64,000 nt of DNA from Odontesthes bonariensis (GCF_027942865.1 NC_134510.1:6792001-6856000), one strand, 5' to 3'; numbered from the stretch's first letter, positions 14,120 through 28,500 are shown. Numbers and translations: made by a program. The notes: generated from the letters alone by a model not told the origin.

Positions 14120-15250
14120 TGACCTCCTTATGCAGATCATTTATTTGCTTTTGTGACGGACCCACTGACACTTATTCCGCACTTGATCGACACAATTTAT
14201 ATTCTAAACTCTCAGGCAATGAAATTGAATCAATCTGGGTCCGTACCTTTATACATCATTTGCGTCAAAGACGGAGTCAAATGATCCTTTGGGGAATCGT
14301 GTGCAGAAAAACTGACAGCAGTTGTCCAACTGAATTATATACTAATAATACTGCCTATCACAGAACCATCCTCCCTCCTTAAAAGGCAAGGTGTCATAGT
14401 CAAACGGAGGAAAGAAGGCAGGACCATATTCAGCAAATTGTTTGTTCCTAATGAAGAGGGAGGTCTAGATCTGCCAGGATTGTATGGTCTATAAATCAAA
14501 ATGCCAAAATAAAACAAATTAGACTGATTACACACTGCAATGAAGTTCTGTACACAACTTGATGATACGGGTTGTTCGTCTCAGCCGGACAACACAACAA
14601 ATTCACCTCAGGAAGGTATGGACCACGGTACACTGACTGTTTAGTGGATATGCTTCACGGTGGCATTATGCAGCTAGTTGTTTAGAAAACACATGCGTAA
14701 TGGACGCGGTGCCACTGAAATTGCAAACACAAAATGGAAACCAAGATATGTGGAAATATCAGAATTTTTATCTGTACCATCGATATTCAGTCAGGCTACA
14801 AAGAATTACAATTTGGACAGTCTGAGCATGGAACAGCAGGGTGAATCCTCTAATGGGAAATTGTTATGGTCAGACTATGATCCACTTTGAGCATGACAAA
14901 GAACAGATTGCAGGAAACACAAGAGGCAAAATGAAAGTTTACACAAGATTGTATACAGATATGAAAAACAGAGATGCATGTTTATGAAAATGTACATTAG
15001 TCAAACCATTCTAGGTTTTAAGTGGTGGAGGTCTGAAGTACAGTGGCTGGTGTTAGTCAGAAATGACCTCAACTTCTCAGATCCTATACATACATACGCA
15101 TACTTTCTTGGCAGGACACTAAAGGACAATACTAAGAAGATCATAATTGATCCTGAAATTACTTCTGACCAAACCTCATGGCAATCTAGCCAATAGCTCT
15201 TGACAAATTTCAGTCTGGACCAAAGCGAATGACCAACATCAACGTTTTCT
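14120..15250 (+). mobile_element. heavily decayed Tx1/L1-clade LINE relic
   Basis: Translating across frames and stops gives pieces resembling the end of a Tx1/L1-type reverse transcriptase: DPLTLIPHLIDTI near 14160-14200, followed by a MKLNQSGSVPL stretch where the family has a GYKLNWSKSE...P motif. Further on, FSKLFVPNEEGGLDLPGLY near 14430-14490 corresponds to the conserved lxxPkeeGGLgLPxl block. Many stops and shifts show it is long dead. The ends are not defined, and 15250-15450 may also belong. The assignment rests on two motifs in the right order and spacing only. Confidence 0.5.
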
Positions 15251-15450
15251 TCCCCAGAATTTTCAAATCATCCAAACTTTTCCTTTTTTAGATTTACTAG
15301 CTCTAGTAATGTCAAGGAAAGATCATTGTGGTTTAAGTTTGCAGAATGTGATCACTGTGCCCTGGCACACTGAGTTCCAGTCACAGTAAAAACTATTCTG
15401 ATCCACCAGGTGGATAGCTTTAAGCTGACACAGCTAAAATTGTTCCAGCA

Positions 15451-16190
15451 TCTTTCTCTTGTGTGGGTGGGAGGGACTCAACAAAAAGCCCTAATGGTTT
15501 TACTAAAGCAAGCTGGGACAGCGAGAGGCTGTCATTAGTAAGAATTTTCTTAAGTTGTAGCTGATAGTTTATCAAGCATTGAAGTACCAAAACAAGTACC
15601 ACTACTTCAAAATAATGCCTATTGAAAAGAAAATACTAATGCCCACAAGAAAAAATAGAGGTTCCCCTTTGGAATAATCTGCTCTCTGCATTTATCAGTT
15701 TTAAAAATGTGGCCTTGGTTACAAGCATATGGATTTTGTTTTACTGTTTTACATATTGATTGATTATTATACAATAAATGCACCAATACAGTGCAGATAA
15801 GATCACGTTTTCTGACGGCTTAATTCAGAAAACTGTTACTTCAGAGGGTTTGTATACTGTTTCTTATCATTCAACGATATATTTTCCCATATAGCTATGG
15901 TTATTTACAAAAAAAAAAGTCTAATACGACTTCTGGAACCATATACACCGACACAGTTTCAACCTTATGAAGCTTGACACTTTTTTAAACCCCAGATTCC
16001 CTCTGATGCATTCATCAGTCTGAATGTTTATGATAGATAAAAAGGCCTGAGTGAACTCTAACACTGCAGAGACTATGAGGGCCTGTATGAGTGCTAGTGT
16101 GTGCGTATATGGGTGAATGTGGCTTGTAGTATAAAAGGTGCACCGAGTGGTAAACGGTACTAAAAAAATGCTGTAAGAAGTGGAAACAAG
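15451..16190. other. intergenic, no feature seen
   Basis: AT-rich sequence between the LINE relic and the inferred grhl2 polyadenylation site. Nothing recognised. Confidence 0.5.
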
Positions 16191-16194
16191 TGAC

Positions 16195-17351
16195 TCCATA
16201 TAAAACTATATTTATTGGCTCATCTAAAAGACTGTACATCATGGTGTATAAAACATATGAAGGATACAGGAGGTGTTGGTGAATCGGGCATAAACACAGG
16301 CGAGGGCACTGGAACTGGTTTGTTACAGCATCAGAAGGTTGTGTATACAAATGAGTCCATAACTGGTGTTATAAATACGAATGACTACAGTCTCTCTTGC
16401 AGGAGGAAAAGCAATAAACACAGCACAGAGGAAGCAAAACAGTTTAACGGCATCCTGGAGACCATACTGGTACATCATGTCATTTTAGATTCTGAGACGA
16501 CATGTATTCACAACCCTAGATGACTGTTCTTTCACTGGCACTACTACAAAACATTTGATATGCAAAAAAAAATTAAAAAGTAAAAATATTCTTAAAAACT
16601 ACCAATAAAGACTTGAGTGCATTATCTTCCACAATAAGAGCTACTTTCCAGAAGCATCTAAAAACATTTAAAACATATCAAACAAAGAGCCACAATAATG
16701 GTCAATTCTTGCAGCAAAAGATGTTTTGTAGACATGTGAAACAAGAGCCTTTCACACATCTGATTGAGTCATTTACATCTTCCACTACCAGTAGACAGCA
16801 GGAAGGACAGTGGGCAGCACAGATGAAGCCAACAGCTTTGCCCCCTACTGTTAGTCCAATATATACAGTTTTCCTCCACTGAAACCACAGCTAACTTTAT
16901 GTTGATATGGATAAAATAGCGGATTTTTTCTTTTTTTTTTTCCAATTTCTAATATCTTGTTAGGCAAAGGCCAGTCCTGCTGCATATATCCTGGTGCAAA
17001 TATATCCTGCTGCATATCCAGCTGCAAAGGCAGCAGGATATGTTTCCAATGAAACAGAAAATCCTTAGATTTTAGTATTTCATATGAACCCTGTGTTCCT
17101 AGTGCAAAAATGCCACCTACAGCAGGTTGTCTATAAAACATAAGCTGCAGCAGGTGAGGTGGATTTCTATTTTCCCTGCTGGGAGGAGTTTAGCCAGTGC
17201 TCGCTGATGTGACAGCCATGTGTTAAAATGCTTGTGTTTGTTTTTTTTATTTATTTACACAGGGCTTTGCCACTGCATCACCTTGCAATGATGCCCTTTG
17301 TTTGGACATTCATGCGATGGCTGCTGAATACACCACTGTGGCTGATAACCG
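16195..17351 (-). other. grhl2: grhl2 3' UTR (inferred)
   Basis: Downstream of the grhl2 stop, on the minus strand, about 1.1 kb free of recognised repeats leads to an AATAAA (TTTATT on plus at 16211-16216). The 3' end is placed near 16190-16200. It contains a perfect 12-bp hairpin at 17002-17041. The boundary is an inference from the signal alone. Confidence 0.5.
17002..17041 (-). other. perfect 12-bp inverted repeat in grhl2 3' UTR
   Basis: On the plus strand, ATATCCTGCTGC (17002-17013) and GCAGCAGGATAT (17030-17041) are exact reverse complements around a 16-base spacer. An additional imperfect ATATCCTGGTGC lies just upstream, so the same half-site occurs about three times. In the transcript it can form a stable stem-loop. 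Function unknown. Confidence 0.7.
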
Positions 17352-19525
17352 TCAGATCTCTGAGAGAGTTACACGCAAGGAGTCGGCCGAGCTCTCCATA
17401 GCCAGGATAAAGGTATCCTCATTGGAGTAGTGCTGGATGATGTTGTCATCCATGTTCACCAGGACCCTGAGAACAACAAAACACATCTGACATTTTCACC
17501 ACATTTGTCACTTCAAACAACTTCTCTCAAACAAAGACGGACTGCTGTGAAATATGCTACAGGCATTCATTTTAATCACCTACTTATTTAGGATTGCTTT
17601 TAATACCCAGTAGTATGATGACACTTTTATCTTATTCGGTTTTGTTGTATTTTATTGCTTTCACTGTTCTTTTATTGTTTTTACTTATTCTTCTCTTTAT
17701 TTATTACCAACTGTAAAGCACTTTGGTACATCGTAATGATTGTTTGTAAAGGGCTGCATAAATAAAATACATTTACATTTACCTTTATGATCTTTTTCCT
17801 TTTCCTTGCTATTTCTATGCCTAGTTTCTGACAAACTTACACTCATGAGCTGGTGGCTGTTATAAACATACTAGGACACCAAAGTATTTTGCTTTTTTCA
17901 TTTGAGTTTTCCAAAGCAGCTAGCATGACTTCAAACTCTCAGTCTCGTTTCTGTGGAGTTTCTCACCCTTTTTTGCTTTTCTGGTAAACTTTGGCCATCT
18001 TGTCAACAGGCACCGAGTATTTCTCAGAGATCTGTGAACAGATTAGCAGAACATATTTAAGCAGCCTTAGGTCCAAACTGTTGTCCCTGCTTAAAAGGAC
18101 TGAATCACCAAACATCAATGAACTGCTCCAATTTTGTACCATAGATGACTTATGCTCATCCAACTGTTTTAACAGACAGCTTTAGTAACACTTACTGCCT
18201 CCATAAGTGCGTTGAGTGTCGGGGCACGCAGCATTAGGGCATCAAACACTTCATCACACTCCTTCCGCACATATAACAGAACTAATGAAGCATTGGAGTA
18301 AGGAACACAAAAATGTTCATTGATTCAAATAGAGATATAATGATAAAAAATATGATTAAAATTAGATCTATCACCTTTCCTTTCCTGCTCCAATTTGGAC
18401 TTCTTGGGCTGAGGTGGACTGACATCTTCCTGACAGGACAACTTCTTCATTGGAACACGTCTGATGAACACACATATATACATAAAATTTGAAAGGTATA
18501 CCACTCATTTGAAATGTCAGTGTATTTTATTTATACAGCCCTTTACAGACAATCATTACGATGTACCAAAGTGCTTTACAGCAGGTAATAAATAAAGAGA
18601 AGAATAAGTAAAAACAAATAAAAACAATAAAAGAACAGTGAAAGCAATAAAATACAACAAAATCAAAAATGATAAAATAAGATAAAAGTGTCATCTAAAC
18701 TACTGGGCATTAAAAGCAATCCTAAATGAGCAGGTTTTTAGCCTAGATTTGAAGAGGCCCAGGTCAGAAATAAGACGCAGCTCAACTGGGAGCTTACTCC
18801 AGAGCCTGGGGGCAGCTTTGGGAAAAGGCTCGGTCACCCCAGGGTTTGTATTCTGACCTGGGCACTTCCAGCAAAAATTGATTTGTTGACCTCAGAGCTC
18901 TACCAGGATTGCGGACTGTTAAAAGCTCAGATAAATACGATGGGGCGAGGCCGTTAAGAGCTTTAAAAACAAACATTAAAAGTTTAAAATCAATTCTATA
19001 AAGGACAGGAAGCCAATGGAGGGAGTTCAGAACAGGAGTGATGTGCACACGTCTGTTGGTTAAAAGACGGGCAGCAGCGTTCTGCACCAGCTGAAGGCGA
19101 CTGAGAGAAGACTGGGAGACGCCGACATAAAGTGCATTGCAATAGTCCAACCTTGAATTCATTAGGGCATGGATGGCTTTCTCAAGGTCATGACGACTTA
19201 AAAACATTTTGACTTTGGCCAGGAGACGTAACTGGAAAAAACTAGTCCTGACGACATTGTTCATTTGTTTGTCCAACATCAGATAGCTGTCAAAGGTCAC
19301 TCCCAATTTGAAATGTCAAATTGTTCTCAACACCGATGCTCCAAATCTCTAACACTCCCCCTCAAAATAGCACAAGGTTGGTGCACATGCTGTAGTGAGC
19401 TGTGTAAGAATTTGACCACACTAGAGTGATGCTCACCTGTCTTTGACTACCTCTTCAGTGTTAAACGCAAACACCTGGGAACAAAGAATGGCAACATGAA
19501 ATGCAAGTCTAGGCACAGACATGCC

Positions 19526-19564
<39 letters not shown>

Positions 19565-22500
19565 TGTGTTTGAAAGTCACCTGTCCTGCTCTCTGCAGGT
19601 TTCCAAAGTGGACATCAGGGATGAAGAGAACCGGCTGGGAGTCCAGGTCAAACATGCTTTTGAGCAGCGTGCTTTCAGCCCTCTTAATGGGGGAGGTCGG
19701 CCCCGAGCTGCCATTTTTTGCTAATGAAGAAAGAGTGTGAACTCGGCAGCTGTTGCCAGGCAACCACTCAAAGTACACATCTCATGAGGTTTAACAATAT
19801 TTGTGTGGCTTTTTAAATCTTCCCCTGTCCTATCTGTGCCGTCAGTTTTATCATTTGAGGAAAGTGCCTCTTAAATCAAGTCAACTTATATTACTAATTA
19901 AACATAGCCATGAAAAATAGAAGAACATCGTCTTTTTCAGCATTCGCCATTAAGAGAAAAAAATCTTTTTTCACCTTTAACCTTTTTCCTGAGTTGCTTC
20001 TTCTCCTCATCACGAAGCTTCCTCTCTGCACCCTACATAACACACAAACGGAAAAAAAAAAAAAAACAGCAACATTTTTGCTCATCCAAAATCCAAATAA
20101 GCTTGTTGATCAGCCAACTCTTTTTGCCGTTGGCTCTCCTCACTTTGTCACAGAAGACCTTGATCTGAGCGAAGGCCCTGTGGATGGGTCTGCTGCTGCT
20201 GCTGTTGTAGCTGTAGGTGTCGATCTGGATGATCAGAGGCATGCCCTTCACCCCCTTCTGCGAGGAGAAGTCTGTGCTCAGACAGTTCACAGAAATAAAG
20301 ACCTAGCAAAAAAATAAATAAAAATAAAACAGATGTGTGACCTGAAACATAGTCCAGATGAATATCAAACAGCCCATGAAGAGCAGACTCACCGTGAGGG
20401 TTTCTTACATGGAAAGATGTTCTTCTACAATAGCTTTTGGGAGAAGCTCTAATAAAATATATCAAATTAGCTTTAAACTAGAATTACCACCTTAAAGCAG
20501 ATTCCTTCCCCAAACCAGTCGTGTTGCAATTCATATCCATGTCTGTCCAAGCTCATTTACTATAGGTTAGTATATTTCAAAGTTTTTTTTGCTCGATCAA
20601 TAAAGCTGATTCTGGTAGAGTACAAGGTTGCAACGATGACAAGCATAACTTCAAATGAGAATATTAATAGAGGTCAAAAACTCAAACGTGTGTGCTTTAC
20701 ACAAACACTCTACCCGGCAGCAAAGAGCATCTATACTGTACACACACTTTCATGTTCAGCAAGCAAGAGTAGTGCCACAAATTTAGGATCTGAGCAAATG
20801 GGAATTGTGGCCACAATCTTCACTTCAGTTGTGAATTTGTCCAGATAGCTATGTATTATTTTTTACAGCATAAAGGAATCATTACCACTAATAAGTCAGC
20901 TACTGTAAAAAAGGGATTGTGGGTAGGAATGACCTCCTGTAACATTCTAAAGAAGCCTTTAAAGGAACATACTACGTTGTTTGATAACTGAGCGGTGTAA
21001 GGTGTGAGCAATATTTCCCATTACGTTGAGCGGCTCTTGAAACATTCTTCTTTGCGCAATCAGCTCATAGAGGCTATAGAACAGTTCCCAGCACAGAGCC
21101 AGCCTTCTTTATCAATTTGTTCAGTTTTCTTTGAGTCACTGGCTGTGAAGCTGCAGCCCAAACAGATGGCTGCTAAGCAGCTTGCACTCTTCACCAAAGA
21201 CTGACAGAAGACTTGTAACACGTTGCTGCAAGGTGTAGGACAGGGACGTTGCTATGCATACAGCTGTGCAGGGGCACAGGCCCCCAAGCCAGAACACCAC
21301 CACCAACACTGCCGTACTGTATACAGAAAATGTGTCTGCAGCCTATTGGATGCATAAGAACATTTATTCAAATTTGCATGAACCTCCACAGGTTTAACAG
21401 AGCTATAGGCTATCCAAGCAAATAAAAACACCTTTGAATTCAGCCATTTAGCTTTTCAATTCCTCCATAGCTCATCAAACATAATCAAGTAAGCCTTTTA
21501 CAAAAGGCAATATTACTAAAAAATTTGAAAATTTTCAACAGATCAACAAATACAAAATAATGAACAATATTTCAGTCCAGGTACTGAACATTTTTTAATC
21601 TTACTGCAGCACAGTCAACAAATACTTCTACAAGAGGGATTATTGCAAAATAAAAATTAAATTAAGAGTACCTGATATGATCTGATAAGTTATTCCCCTG
21701 ATTGAGTAACCTTTTAAACTAGCTTCCTCACTTTTTACCCATTTATAATGCCTAAGATAGTTTCGTAAATGGGCTATAATAGGCAGAATTGTTTATTCTC
21801 TCTCGTTTTGCATATGCCATTGAACCAGACGGTGTTTAAGCCTTAATGCAAACGTTGTGTATTTGGTGTAAGAAATTACAGTGGCCTATTGGTAGGCATG
21901 GGCGTTGACACAACAGAGAAAAAACAAATCTCTCACCTCCCTCCACTTCATTCTCAGTTCTCCTTGTTGCTTCTCCGTCCCTGACTCTCCTCTGTAAGAA
22001 TTTCCTTATGTCCATGACCACGGTGACGGCAACCCATCAATGTGTACTATATAGCCAACTACGCTTAGATTGGAAAAATGTGTGGGCTACTATCCGCGGA
22101 TAAATGTGACATGCGGGCCGCAGGATCTTGCCTTCCAACTCTGATTTTGCGCGATACGCGTCACAAACAGTCCATTCGTTGAACATGCTCAGACGCACCC
22201 AACGCCTGCGAATACAACCTCTTCACTTCACTCTTTGGTAGACCCAATGCAGCATTGGCTAAAGTAGGTTACGTGGTTGAAATAGGGAAAATCGGGTCTG
22301 CGTTATTCTTCCTTGGCACATCAGTCTTAGCGTAGTCTGAAGGATGTATATGGGAATTTTTACAGGTGCACACCGCATGTTTACAGGGGCACGTGCCCCG
22401 GTAAAAAGTGTCTGGTGACGTGCCTGGTGTAGGACCAAAGCAAGAAGTCATGTCTGCTCTGCCCCCTCTCATAGACTCAGTGTTGCATTCCAATTCATTC

Positions 22501-25500
22501 GGTTGTCCAGATGAACACTGAGGTATCTGTAGTCCTCCACCAACTCCACCTTTTCCCACAGGAAAGAAACAGTGTTTGGTTCATTTTTGGCGCTCCTATA
22601 ATCCATAATCACAACTCACAAATGAAGAGTCATCTCTGTGTTTCTGGAGATGATCGGACTCTTGAGTTTTCCTGAAAGTTTGAGGTGTACACCGAACAGA
22701 GGACAGTCTCCTGCGGTGCTCCTGTGCTTTCAGTCTCAAAAACTGAGGTAGGATGGTAAGCAAACTGTAGTAGGTCTTGGAAGGTGTTCAGCCACTAACT
22801 TAAGAGAACCAATAACAGGCTCTCCAGGACCTTCATGTTGTGGGATGTTAGACCAATTGGTCTGTAGTCATTGAGGCATTCAGGGCAGATAGGAGAGATT
22901 TTTTTAGGTACTGAACGAGGGATGATGTCTTGCACAACACTGAAACTTTCTTCTGACTATGGCTGTAGACACCAACGCACAGAGGTTCCCAACGCCCGAC
23001 TGTTAGCTTGCTGTATAAAAGCTCTAAGGTTGAAGTTGGGCTTTGGAATCCCACATGACCATTTCAATGCAGGCCTTCCCAGGGGGGCTGACGCCATCTT
23101 TCTCAATCCGGAACACACATTTCTTTCCTTTTTTTTTTTTTCAGCCGTTTCTGTACACTCCTCAATAACTTCCCATCGCCCTCCCAAAAGGCCGACTTCA
23201 AGTTCAGCAGCTTTTTCAGGTCACCGCTAATCCAGGATCAATTACTGTTGAAGTGGGAATGGTAGCCTCCACACAGAGGTTGATATAGCCTTACAGACAC
23301 TTCTTCTATTCAGTTCCCTTTTGTAACTTTTTTTTTTGATGATAATAAAGCTAATCCTGCATTACTTGAATGCCTTAGGTGCCTGTGATCAGCTCAGTTA
23401 AAGTCCTGATAGTTTTACAGACTTTCTGGTTAAGATCTGATAAGGATCTTTGCTCTGTTTATGGATCTCGACCTGACTCGGTGTGCAGGGATGGCTGAAT
23501 GGGTCACGAGTCCAAAGCAAAAACCAGATCTCAAACCAGAAGTGAATCTCAGTCATGCAAATGTATGTAATACCATAGAAAGATTTTTTTTTTTTTTAAA
23601 TAAGCCTCATATTCAAAGGCTTCAAGTGGAAACATGCTTGTGAATTATATAAATTTACAACAAAGTTTGAGTCCTACTTCTGAAACTTTCATAGATTTAA
23701 GACTCTTCCAGACCGCTCTGTATCACAGCTTTTAGCAAAGCATGGCTCTAATCCAAACTCATTCTGTCCCAAAGCTAAATACTACTAAATAAAGCAGTGC
23801 TTTTTAATGCTTGTGTAAGAAAAACAGGATTAACTAAATCCCAACCAAATCACAGAACAGTCATTAGCCTACAGTGTAAACACTTCTACGTGCAGTTATC
23901 TTACATTTGTATTTACATAAAGGAACAAATTCTCACGATGGATGCCAAACCACACAAATCAACAAAAAACTCCAGTTGAAATTTCCAGTTAGACAGGATC
24001 GACAACTTGAGCAACAGGCCGGCAGAAATGGATAACGGTAGAGATTCCTCACTGTGGTTCAACAGCAATTTTCCCACTACGCAACATCGACAGTATCATG
24101 CCTGAACCTGCAGTGCTGAGGGCTGATTGCTGCGAAAACCTGGAGCACAAATGAGCCTCCCACACACCTCCACAAATTCACACACCTCCAGAGACCTGAG
24201 CCATTTAGATTCTCCTCAAGCACCACATGCATTGCTGCTAGCATCTGTGGATGCGTGCGAGTGGGAGGTTTATTGTATTTGTGCTTACAGCATGTAAAAG
24301 TAGTCAAATCCCTTCCTAAAATGAAAAGGTCGCGAGGGCACTGTAAAGTGGCTGCTCAGAGCCACCCATTTTAATGGGCACCAAAAACACTCCAAAAAAT
24401 AAAAAGCAGATTCATGCTGGAGGAATTTAATGTTAAAGCGAGGTGCTTGTTGTTGCCTGGCAACAGACAAACCACACCAAAAAATAAATAAATTCTAAAA
24501 AATCTGCAACTGCATAAAAAAAAATTTTTAAATACCAGTTTCGTGTTGGTCCATCAAAGTCAGCTTTGGACATCCAATTTTATTTGGAGGCTGAAATTTC
24601 CAGATGGCACCAGAAAAAAAAATATATAGAGAGAAAACATGACTGCAGTGACATGTGATGTTCCCGACTTCCTCACAGTAACGAGCTTGTTTTTCCTCAA
24701 CCTCTTCCTCCTATTTCCAGCAAACTCAGGTTCAGTGTGAGGGCTCATGAATCAGTGTGCAGCAGAAAGGAGGAGAATGATCATCCCTGGTATGAAAGAC
24801 ACACATTCTCATTCACAATCGACAAATCACCTGCTCTCGTAATACGTGCACCCTTTAGCTGAGTATTACATAATGGTGCCATGGAAGAAATAAATATCAT
24901 AGCATTATTATTAACTGTGCACCCTTCATTCTGCAGAGGGTTGAGCCAGACTGGAGCACTGATAAAGCTACACTAACATCTCTGTCTAGGGCTGGGAATG
25001 GCATGCTGATAAACATGCTTTAAATTTTTATAAGGTACTTGGTCATAAGAAAGTCAAATTTTCACCTGATGATGTTGCAAGATAGAATATTCCATTCTGA
25101 GGGGAACTAAAACGTTCGTGTTATAAAAGGAAGAACCAAAAATGCAGAACCTGTACTGAAATGCGGACAAAAAGTCTTGAATAGAAGTGAAAAAAAAAAA
25201 GTGGATATTTTCAGGCTGAGAGATTCAGCACGAGCAAGGCGATGCAAAAGGAAACCAAATAACCTTTTCACCAGATTTATAAATTTGGTGAAAAACGATG
25301 CATATGCCAGTAGATTTAGTTGCGAATCTGCAGAACTTCTGTATCTTGCCTCTGGCCCTCTAGAACAATATATTCTCAACAGATTCATCTCAAACAGACC
25401 ACAGTCACACCAGAAATGTTTGGCACAGACTAATGACAACTTTTACAGAGAAGGACGTATTAATAAAAACCGAGACACAATGTCCAGCTGCCTTTTACAA

Positions 25501-28500
25501 AAGCAACTAGGATTAGAATGACCTGGATGACTAAGGACATGGCTCCCTCGCTGCCTCTGGTACTGGGCAGCTTGCGCTCTCTTGATTTAACTCAATTTTG
25601 TATGATATCACAGAGTTTTTTTGTAGAATGTGAGCAATCAATCCAAAGGGTGAGTTGACCCCAGGCAACGATCTGCTTCCCATTAGCAAAAATCCAAGAG
25701 CACGATTCCGATTCCTTTTTCCATAGAAAATCATTATTTATTGATATTCTTTTGCTGAATACGCTTTTTTTTTTTTTTTTTTTTTTTTTAAAGCCTTGTT
25801 CTGTTGTTACCTATTATCCTCATCAGTAACGATTTATAAAAGGAATATGTCTTGTTCAAACATAACAAAAAAGTCAAAAGTACTTCATTTCTCACATAAC
25901 TGTATTTGAATGCTTTATGACTACTGATGATACTATCAGTCTTAGATATGACTGCTTCCATCTGCTCACCATTTCACTCGTGTTCAGAAAATAGTGGTAT
26001 ATTAAGTGTCCAACCAGTATGCATAGCCTAATGCTGCAGCCTTCCATCACAGCCTGAATAAAATGAAAACAATTGCAGCGTACTGAAGGTGTGTACCAAA
26101 CAGTAAATATTTACCCTAAAACCTGCAAAGCTGCAATTACCCGTCTTTCAATGCGGCTGTTTGTGGAGCTCTCATAAACACTCGAGCTGAATGCGAGCCT
26201 CAGCACCCAAACACCCTGAGGATGGGCTAACTCTTTGTGGGTGTGGGAATCTTTCCATGTGGTTTGCTGCGTGTCTTCCAACTGACCACTGTTAAAAGGG
26301 TGAAATCTAAGCCGGGTTGGAAAAGAAATGTTCCCGTCTGTCACCATGTGTCCTGCAAATAAGCTGGACCTGACACAAAGCAGGAGATGCTCCCTCTGTC
26401 ACAGAAGACAAAAAGAGGGGGAAAGGATAGGATAGGAAGGCCCGGTATATGATCCCCTGGCTTTGAAACATGGCACTGAAAGGATCAGATAATTGGCTAA
26501 TCTACAATAAGAGTTATTAAGTGCATGTAGACATCTTAAGAAATTGAATCAAATTACTCGCGATCCGATTAAGACCCCCAGATAACTCGGTTGAAAGTCA
26601 AAATAAACGTGCTTGTAGACGGGTGAAGCACGTGGTGAATTAGACTTTGCGATCTGCGCATGCTCGAGATTTTTTTCCCGGGGTCGGGAACCGGAAGTCG
26701 GAAGAGACGATCTTACTGTTGTAGTTGCCGTCAGAAAGAAAAACACAGTGATGGAGAATGCGCCATTGTGCATAGCGTTTGTGCAACAAGCAGCTCATCA
26801 CAAACGAAATATAGAGGGACGTAGCTTCATCTTGATCTTCATTCGCCATTTTCGGAGTTATGACATGCTTTGTACTTCTGATTCGATTCATTCACCGCCA
26901 TATACCTTTGCTCAACTCATTCTTATTGTAATTTAGCCAATTATCTGATCCTTTCAGTGTCATGTGACCACACTGAGTGAGGCGACAGCAGTCCACGGGT
27001 AAACAGTTGCGTGCACTCAAGACAATTTCTTCAGCTTCAGTTTGCAGTCATATTCAGCATGAGAGATTTGGTACAAAGAAAAAAAAAAAAGAAAAAAAAA
27101 ACCTTATTACCTTGGCTTCTTCACTGACATCCCAGGTGAAAGACACTGCATTGTAGGCAATTTCCTCCACGTTTCCAATTGTGCTGAAGCTTTCCTTGTA
27201 GTCAGCTGTATCCAAAGAGAGAAAACAGGAGGAAATGTGATCAGTGACTGTTACGTGTGGAATTTAACCAAATAAAAAGTTCTTATCTAAAACCACCCAC
27301 TTGCCTAAAATACCTTAAAAGATGTTATTTTGCAAGAAAATGTCTTGTGCCGGATATCATTAGATCAATACTGACACATGATTGCATTCAGGGGTGTTTG
27401 GCAGTTTTGGAACTTTTAAAAAATGTTCATTATTCTACATACTATTATATGAACTACAAATCGTTGGGTGTTGTCAGGTAATTGGATAAAAATGAGTTGG
27501 TACCGGGGATTCTGTTTCACAGGAAGAACAGGGATCTATCAAAGCCTGAGCTTCCCAACATGAGTTTATGTATCCATGATGGAGATTTTACAGGGATCTC
27601 AGAAAGGGAGTAACTGGTGTACATGAGACTGGGAAAGTCGTTTCTTAAGTTGTTTTCTCAACTTCAGCAATCCACAGTACCACAAGCTGTGTACAAAAGG
27701 AAGTTATTCAAAGCCATTTTAAACTTTCCAGGATTACTGTAAGTGTGTTGTAGTCTGCATGATCAAAAAGAACCCCGGACTACAGGCCTGTCCCACAATG
27801 ACTACTGTAAAGTCCTTTAGGCTGAGGTGAGGCTGTGTTTCAGTTTTATGCTCCTAAAATCTGGAACAGTCTTCCAGAAGATGTGAGACAGGCCTCAACT
27901 CTGACAATGTTTAAATCCAGGCTGAAAACAGTTCTATTTAGCTGTGCATATGACACCTGAAAGTATTTTATCTGCACTCTTCACTTTTAAATTAATTAAT
28001 TAATGATTACTTTTTATATTTTTCTTTTTCCCCCTCTTCTTTGATTGCTTTTAACTGTGTTTTAATTTTTATCTTTGAAATGTCTTGTCTTTATGTAAAG
28101 CACATTGAGTTGCCTGTGGTATGATATGCGCTATATAAATAAAGATGCCTTGCCTTGCCTTTATCAGGACAATACTAAAAAACAGCACCGTGTATTTCAG
28201 AGCTATAAGAAGGATACCACAAAAAAAAAAAAAAAAAGAGCACTGCTTCCCGACTGCAGATTTTAAGAACACATAGACAAGACAGAAGGCTGCTGGAAAA
28301 ATGTTTTGTGGATGGATCAGACCAAAACAAAGCTTCTTTAAATTACATGAGGAGAAATGCAGGGAAACCCAGCATGAGACCTTCATCTCATCTGTGAATC
28401 GTGATGGTGGTAGTGTTGTGGTTTTTTGGTCTGTTTTAATGAATCTGGGCCAGAACTGCCTGCCATCAATGATGGAATAATGAAATCCACGTTATATAAG

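Noticed and set aside
19509-19778. minus-strand frame ending in His-Thr repeats
   Set aside because: Real only within grhl2 exon 10 (19581-19720). The His-Thr tail is the intronic GT microsatellite.
20148-20465. frame with a polyglutamine stretch
   Set aside because: Wrong-frame reading of grhl2 exon 8, whose AGC serine run appears as CAG glutamine.
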